Positions 33,301 to 35,185 of a DNA stretch of 35,185 nucleotides are shown here, piece by piece. The translations under genes and the position numbers were made by a program. Each line of letters starts with the position of its first letter. The stretch's first letter is position 1. The DNA is taken from positions 1-35,185 of the forward strand of contig JADHWR010000005.1 in assembly GCA_016783355.1 (NCBI GenBank). Reading direction: 5' to 3'. The notes under the pieces are model-generated. The model worked only from the letters and a program-made list of their open reading frames with translations, did no database searches and was not told where the DNA came from. The DNA is from Candidatus Omnitrophota bacterium (GTDB lineage: Bacteria > Omnitrophota > Gorgyraeia > Gygaellales > JAHJCI01).

Positions 33301-35185
33301 TACATGAGCTGCAGTTGCAAACAAATGAAGATTTACCTACTGAGGAAAAAATCTTGCGGCGGTTAGCAAGAACACTTTTAATTTTTATAAAAAAGGACAG
33401 TTCTCATCTGGCAAGAGTACTTGATGATATTGATGTAGCAGTAAAGGCAGTCAAGATTCTCAGCAATATTTATACACAGGATTCAATAGAACTCCTGCAA
33501 TGGATTTGGAGTGAAATTCGACGAGAAGAATGGAAATTGAGAGACTACCCTCATAAACAGATGATATGTTTGGAACGTAAAGAGATTTTGAAGGAGATTG
33601 AAGGAGAGATTAATATTTGGAGAAATCCGTTTTATGGCCTCAAGTTAGATGGTGAAAATAAAAGAAAACGCAGAAATATTACTTATGTTGTCCACGAGGT
33701 AAAAAATAAACATGCTCAGCCAATAATTGTCCATTGTGCAGGAGCAAAAGATTCTCTTTCAAAATCAACAACTATTTTTACACATGGCAAGGCAGTTATT
33801 GAACTTAGCCGATTTATCACTGCCAAGTTTAATGGAATGGGCAAGCTTCATTCTGATGAGGCATATTGGGCAAATGGGAATTTGGCCAGGCAGTTGGTAA
33901 AGCAGGGAATGACTGTAGTTACTTTTCCCCATACCAAACTGACAGTTAATAATGCGCTTTTGGCTATTCAAGAGGTAAGAGATGATTTTTGGCAACCTGT
34001 CTGGGAAGCAGTAAGTATTGATGGCTTGAAGAAAGAACTCTGTCCAAAGACGATATTAGGAGCAGTAAGTTTTGGCGGATTAGTAACCTTAACTGGATTA
34101 GCAAATCTATTTTTGGAAAAAGAGACAGGTAAACTTAAATCAGGGGATTTTAATCCCAACATTGAAGGGATGGTATTGATAAATCCATTGATTGAATTTG
34201 CCCAAGGCTTCGACAGATTTTTCGGTTGGGAAGTGCCTCTATGGGTAATTTTACAGAAGGTAACACACAAGGCGATGAGCGCTTATCAACAAGTGTGCCG
34301 GAAATTAGGTCTTAAATATCGAGACCAGTTAAAAGAAAGATTCCAGAGGGCCTCTGGGCATCCAAACTTTCCAAGGAAGCGAGTTTATATTTTTACTTAT
34401 ACCAAAGAAGGAAGGTTATTCTCACCAGAGCAGGTAAGTCCGATTGTCCGTTGGCTTGATAAAAGGTTTAAAACCAAGGAAACAGATGGCGTGGTTGACT
34501 ACCATCCAATCTTAGAACTTGACCCACAGGGGACCTTAATTCTTGTTAAGGGCTTAACTCATTTTGAGCTGGCTGATGCGAGAAAGGCCAGAATCATAGC
34601 CAGCCTTACCTCTCAACTCAACCAATTAATCCGCGATGGGGTTGATTTTAATGATGTAAATGTGGTTGTTTTTAAAGATGAGGTTAAAGTTCTTGAGAGA
34701 AAGCTTGCACAAAGCAGCCTTTTTTGTCCGTTGGTTATCTCTAGAGATTGCAAGGTTGCATTCAGGAGAATAAATTCAGAAAATAGGGACGGTGGCACAA
34801 AACTCTATGAAGCCGGCAGCACGTTATTATTTGGTCTTGTGATTTTGGAGAGTTTACCTCTTTGGGGGAAGGTAATAATAACAGGTACTATGATGGGGGT
34901 TTTAAGTCTTTTGCTGGGGCAGGTGCTTAAATCATCTCATCGAACTCACGCGCCGACAGGAGAGATTAATGGGCGTGTTTGTGCTGCAGGCGGTCAATTG
35001 CAAACCAAATTCCAAAACCTAATAAAAACAGTAGAACAGTTATTAAAGCAGCCATTTTATTCTCCTTTTGGGCATACCAAGAAACCTGATACTGCTATTA
35101 AAAATGCTAATATTCCTAACAATAAACTTATCCAGAAAGCAAATTTAAGAAAGAATTCATTAGCAAAGATTGCCGCAACAATAAT
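1..35185 (+). CDS. Giant multidomain membrane protein, partial at both ends (>=11,727 codons, codons 3..35183)
   Basis: Line-by-line reading in the frame starting at base 3 finds no in-frame stop. Recognisable domain motifs occur in this same frame from about 2 kb to 34.6 kb, and the frame is open at both window edges. Confidence 0.95.
490..1380 (+). other. Domain: alpha-helical, TPR-like region
   Basis: Translated helical repeats such as VALGWEGLGARNYKETVQWLESMFTNFP and NYVLAVYYYENALERAKQ; TPR assignment is tentative. Confidence 0.35.
1900..2340 (+). other. Domain: transglutaminase-like (Cys-His-Asp)
   Basis: GTNCTGYTQVLYILGKTLGLSANPLAIYW..ELAHFNCLFTLSNGKSVLVDLMMSP: Cys, His and Asp in transglutaminase-like order and spacing. 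Confidence 0.5.
2671..2775 (-). CDS. Antisense micro-ORF C1, predicted single-TM peptide (34 aa)
   Basis: Reverse strand: MPFAAMISLLILMIALGSGIWFLAKRHHLKRLRH*. Same hydrophobic-WFxx[DEK]R-basic/His layout as ORFs B1-B3; lies directly downstream of B1. Confidence 0.45.
   Translation of the reverse strand: MPFAAMISLLILMIALGSGIWFLAKRHHLKRLRH
2788..2880 (-). CDS. Antisense micro-ORF B1, predicted single-TM peptide with HAHH C-terminus (30 aa; 33 aa from an upstream ATG at 2889)
   Basis: Reverse strand MVFVIGIFVIAGIFLGWFLLDRYRLKHAHH*, preceded by AAGGAGG. Aligns without gaps to B2 (30 aa). Confidence 0.55.
   Translation of the reverse strand: MVFVIGIFVIAGIFLGWFLLDRYRLKHAHH
2882..3088 (-). CDS. 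Antisense ORF A1, small hydrophobic protein (putative GTG start; the open frame extends to 3238)
   Basis: MDEELFWNAERRKYLSGTFSHLFLLLIAALGTSEILHLPLWTKLSIFVGAVIILAIGVIIRPPEGGNE*: two hydrophobic stretches. The stop region carries the Shine-Dalgarno-like sequence of B1. Confidence 0.5.
   Translation of the reverse strand: MDEELFWNAERRKYLSGTFSHLFLLLIAALGTSEILHLPLWTKLSIFVGAVIILAIGVIIRPPEGGNE
3068..3232. repeat. Duplicated promoter-proximal block, copy 1 (paired with 4511-4675)
   Basis: About 89% identity by hand count over 165 bp, offset 1443 bp (a multiple of 3). Confidence 0.8.
3096..3124 (-). promoter_or_regulatory. Antisense sigma70-like promoter of cassette 1
   Basis: Reverse strand TTGACA (3124-3119) - 17 bp - TATAGG (3101-3096), 7 nt before the GTG at 3088. 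Confidence 0.55.
3760..4180 (+). other. Domain: CheD-like (chemoreceptor glutamine deamidase family)
   Basis: TYCVALTLYDPSTKTGLLAHFST..FDKILAMFKRVGADINRLEARVVGGQTGLSEKSMSYILILNIVDKLKENNIPIKERDILGNSSRAIMMDINTGEVYNY; conserved Cys (3846-3848) and His (3897-3899). Confidence 0.8.
4234..4326 (-). CDS. Antisense micro-ORF B2, predicted single-TM peptide with HAHH C-terminus (30 aa)
   Basis: Reverse strand MFVLITVLSIVFLVLIWFGIERYRLKHAHH*. Identical length and RYRLKHAHH tail to B1. Confidence 0.55.
   Translation of the reverse strand: MFVLITVLSIVFLVLIWFGIERYRLKHAHH
4328..4531 (-). CDS. Antisense ORF A2, small hydrophobic protein (putative GTG start; the open frame extends to 4723)
   Basis: MDEELFWSEKRREALGRTFLNLFQLLVGAALIGTLFVELSFWLKITFVFSTISCFAAGIFFSNKGGD*; same layout as A1. 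Confidence 0.5.
   Translation of the reverse strand: MDEELFWSEKRREALGRTFLNLFQLLVGAALIGTLFVELSFWLKITFVFSTISCFAAGIFFSNKGGD
4511..4675. repeat. Duplicated promoter-proximal block, copy 2 (paired with 3068-3232)
   Basis: See 3068-3232. A second conserved block pairs about 2748-2820 with 4190-4265. Confidence 0.8.
4539..4567 (-). promoter_or_regulatory. Antisense sigma70-like promoter of cassette 2
   Basis: Reverse strand TTGACA (4567-4562) - 17 bp - TATAAA (4544-4539), 7 nt before the GTG at 4531; same geometry as cassette 1. Confidence 0.6.
4785..5655 (+). other. Domain: endonuclease/exonuclease/phosphatase (EEP, DNase I-like)
   Basis: FNIEKFG (N), AIQEV (E, 4887-4889), SLHAAS (H), VGDFNTP (D/N, 5325-5333), YGSDHLPITAVL (SDH, 5619-5627), in canonical order. 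Confidence 0.88.
6000..6900 (+). other. Domain: clan GH-A-like TIM-barrel glycoside hydrolase (GH2/GH5/GH72-like)
   Basis: LLEELGVNTIRTYLPV..ALANAGIKAIIGIPYN..HPAILMWEPGNEYN (putative acid/base Glu 6312-6314)..VWGLNVYY..DIPMYISESGADSYD (putative nucleophile Glu 6606-6608). Confidence 0.75.
7080..8230 (+). other. Domain: alpha/alpha-barrel-like, glycosidase-associated
   Basis: NLEDVMFVYDAGVYLIARVTEGNFQEAKRVIGIL..GFYNAYGT..AGPNAWLLLGITQYIYATGDTEYLPLAGAIADYLLSLQD..STENNISAYAALRNF; pattern typical of (alpha/alpha)6 carbohydrate-active folds. Confidence 0.55.
12664..12735 (+). other. Transmembrane helix followed by a basic flank (predicted crossing to the cytosol)
   Basis: NGILYVLFGILAVITSIIIIIRKLGGRSLRKS; orientation inferred from the positive-inside rule. 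Confidence 0.75.
12780..16870 (+). other. Domain: GT48/FKS-like beta-1,3-glucan (callose) synthase module with flanking TM helices
   Basis: Motifs in FKS order: SWLMDMPRVQRWKNIPSLTAMI; GKPIKGGKTIGQNAVAPFIRGEKVLFFDANAAVRIEDAMKLVNGLAEF; GEYICISPKYSWITEG; GACGYYGHSAIMD; DFVSEDLMLAVMAWLKGY; LLGKGRETGFHSATTPMGKWSQGSGEMILGR (15594-15680). TM clusters at about 13.68-14.11 kb and 15.77-16.80 kb. Confidence 0.85.
17570..17770 (+). other. Zincin-like module (degenerate), copy 1
   Basis: NDIYVFLHQDELVPIELARILLHETIEKYL: HE retained, third ligand position altered. Confidence 0.4.
17960..18780 (+). other. Domain: nucleotidyltransferase-like (UDPGP/MobA-like), tentative
   Basis: PHFNFGGAAIRLGVGSMYSVQIKQ, resembling a GG-x-G-x-R-L-G nucleotide loop, then GMGPRQIKAYHRTL and KFYGFRKENVYILTDRVFRGYRLD. 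Confidence 0.4.
20220..20510 (+). other. Zincin-like module (degenerate), copy 2
   Basis: NGTIYLHWIAIRGPPLGLRYEEFAQYIQGVIYEEIAHHYYPNLSEDEIAHLVLNYF; first His of HExxH replaced by Glu. Confidence 0.4.
20600..22260 (+). other. Domain: fucose-1-phosphate guanylyltransferase / L-fucokinase (FKP)-like nucleotidyltransferase with left-handed beta-helix tail
   Basis: DIIVITAGSREMAETYRAIYE..ILIAPDLEGLRIGNGGALANGIS..RIVVIQAGGYGSRI..KTLMKVPVILPNGKMAAIMDLVLIG..GGLVVLNGDGLL..YISEDVLVGPNAIIYNGELEPSSIVGSDSIV. Confidence 0.75.
22560..22960 (+). other. Zincin-like module with intact HExxH, copy 3
   Basis: GNIIYFNEEASRIDIWMYLNHEVTHLRSQESDCRLIDVEL (HEVTH at 22698-22712). Confidence 0.55.
23440..24960 (+). 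other. Domain: second, divergent FKP-like nucleotidyltransferase plus beta-helix-like tail
   Basis: WDAIVVTVPGSPGERMTSYIQ..TELIVMTEQKRLGNFLGTVNAAKETKEKL..HPLVLSGESAGNKALIYTPAGETFIEQVIKQSY..NTWLATDDFW..GDLIIEEGAIVVKSDIRHGIIRQGTVVVDS; collinear with 20600-22260. Confidence 0.55.
26500..28360 (+). other. Domain: alpha-D-phosphohexomutase (phosphoglucomutase/phosphomannomutase-like)
   Basis: Ser-loop-like NTASHVTGEGVTGFK (Ser 26847-26849), metal loop DLDGDRGAV (27411-27428), sugar loop GESSGH (27723-27740), in canonical order. Confidence 0.85.
28630..28850 (+). other. Zincin-like module (degenerate), copy 4
   Basis: SLRIGFKASERLAQVVKGRIWFSYAVLRLPQVVVFDVLHHEIRGELAGLGHKRACHL. Confidence 0.4.
29090..29720 (+). 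other. Domain: alpha/beta-hydrolase-like with flanking TM helices
   Basis: KKILILHSYSSWAISKGLL (putative nucleophile Ser)..MVGSVVSRSFPW..NYVAKRDFVSWLARLFGFGSSGFFGF..WFHSGF; hydrophobic helices at about 29101-29160 and 29610-29720. Confidence 0.55.
29880..30210 (+). other. Zincin-like module with intact HExxH, plus TM helix, copy 5
   Basis: RFFVNSHEREHIPQKRGGLLRELFNEAAIEAKHSWFVFFLVDFLIVTVLYIISKIYSRR (HEREH at 30060-30074). Confidence 0.55.
30250..31170 (+). other. Domain: papain-like C1A cysteine peptidase
   Basis: HQDQGEGSCTGRSVSAGAEF (Cys 30444-30446), LSGYHAIVIKGWD (His 30945-30947), FYWQNSWGEDWG (Asn 31035-31037). Confidence 0.85.
31200..31770 (+). other. Domain: GGDEF diguanylate cyclase (GGEEF)
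   Basis: [59 protein letters not shown] (GGEEF at 31473-31487)..ADKALYYSKETGRNKV. Confidence 0.95.
31826..32158 (+). other. Domain: MraZ-like (tandem SpoVT/AbrB-type halves)
   Basis: FSGTYPAKLDTKNRFFLTSAFSKNLG..IFIYPKEIYLDKLNSLSESEQKILLSATYPLKMDKQGRVLLNKELRKGFKLCGRELELIGAGDHIEIMAP; matches both MraZ repeats. Confidence 0.8.
32360..32620 (+). other. Zincin-like module (degenerate), copy 6
   Basis: IPVEFKAHTPNNRLAEVATEEGIMKIIFSWAIVIRAPPLVVQITLLEEILHYSHPDDESDFVHQIIDSYI; first His of HExxH replaced by Glu. Confidence 0.4.
33660..34640 (+). other. Domain: second alpha/beta-hydrolase-like
   Basis: PIIVHCAGAKD..LARQLVKQGMTVVTFPH..ILGAVSFGGLVTLTGL (nucleophile elbow, Ser 34068-34070)..IEGMVLINPL..KRVYIFTYTKEGRLFSPEQV..LVKGLTHFELADA (His). 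Confidence 0.7.
34966..35055 (-). CDS. Antisense micro-ORF B3, predicted single-TM peptide (29 aa)
   Basis: Reverse strand MAALITVLLFLLGFGIWFAIDRLQHKHAH*, preceded by AAGGAG-6 nt-ATG. W17-F18 and D21-R22 align with B1/B2. Confidence 0.55.
   Translation of the reverse strand: MAALITVLLFLLGFGIWFAIDRLQHKHAH
35057..35185 (-). CDS. Antisense ORF A3, hydrophobic protein, C-terminal 42 aa only (runs off window)
   Basis: IIVAAIFANEFFLKFAFWISLLLGILAFLIAVSGFLVCPKGE*; same two-hydrophobic-stretch layout and Gly/Glu-rich end as A1 and A2. Confidence 0.5.
   Translation of the reverse strand: MIVAAIFANEFFLKFAFWISLLLGILAFLIAVSGFLVCPKGE

Noticed and set aside
1-35185. tRNA, rRNA, transposase, integrase or phage structural genes
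   Set aside because: None recognised while translating the dominant frame and inspecting linkers on both strands.

Overview
The whole 35,185-bp window lies inside one uninterrupted plus-strand reading frame. Codons start at positions divisible by 3 (first full codon at 3, last full codon ending at 35183). I read every 60-nt line in this frame and found no stop, giving at least 11,727 codons open at both ends. The supplied ORF track omits it, presumably because it has no start or stop inside the window; most listed ORFs are short antisense shadows. The predicted protein is a >1 MDa multidomain, multipass membrane protein, resembling the giant proteins reported from Omnitrophota (lineage is inference). 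Recognisable modules in order: a 63-aa tandem repeat; helical/TPR-like region; transglutaminase-like; CheD-like deamidase; endonuclease/exonuclease/phosphatase (EEP); clan GH-A-like glycosidase; alpha/alpha-barrel-like region; a long beta-rich region; a GT48/FKS-like beta-1,3-glucan synthase core with flanking TM helices; nucleotidyltransferase-like; two fucose-1-P guanylyltransferase (FKP)-like domains; a phosphohexomutase; two alpha/beta hydrolases; a papain-like C1A peptidase; GGDEF (GGEEF); MraZ-like; and a recurring zincin-like module, often with a decayed active site. The most unusual signal is a family of tiny antisense transmembrane ORFs (29-34 aa, signature W-F-x-x-[DEK]-R plus a His/basic tail) in at least three places in the inter-domain linkers. 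Each sits behind a second hydrophobic antisense ORF, and two copies carry a near-consensus sigma70-type promoter (TTGACA-N17-TATAGG/TATAAA). This suggests antisense small-membrane-protein cassettes nested in, or captured by, the giant gene.
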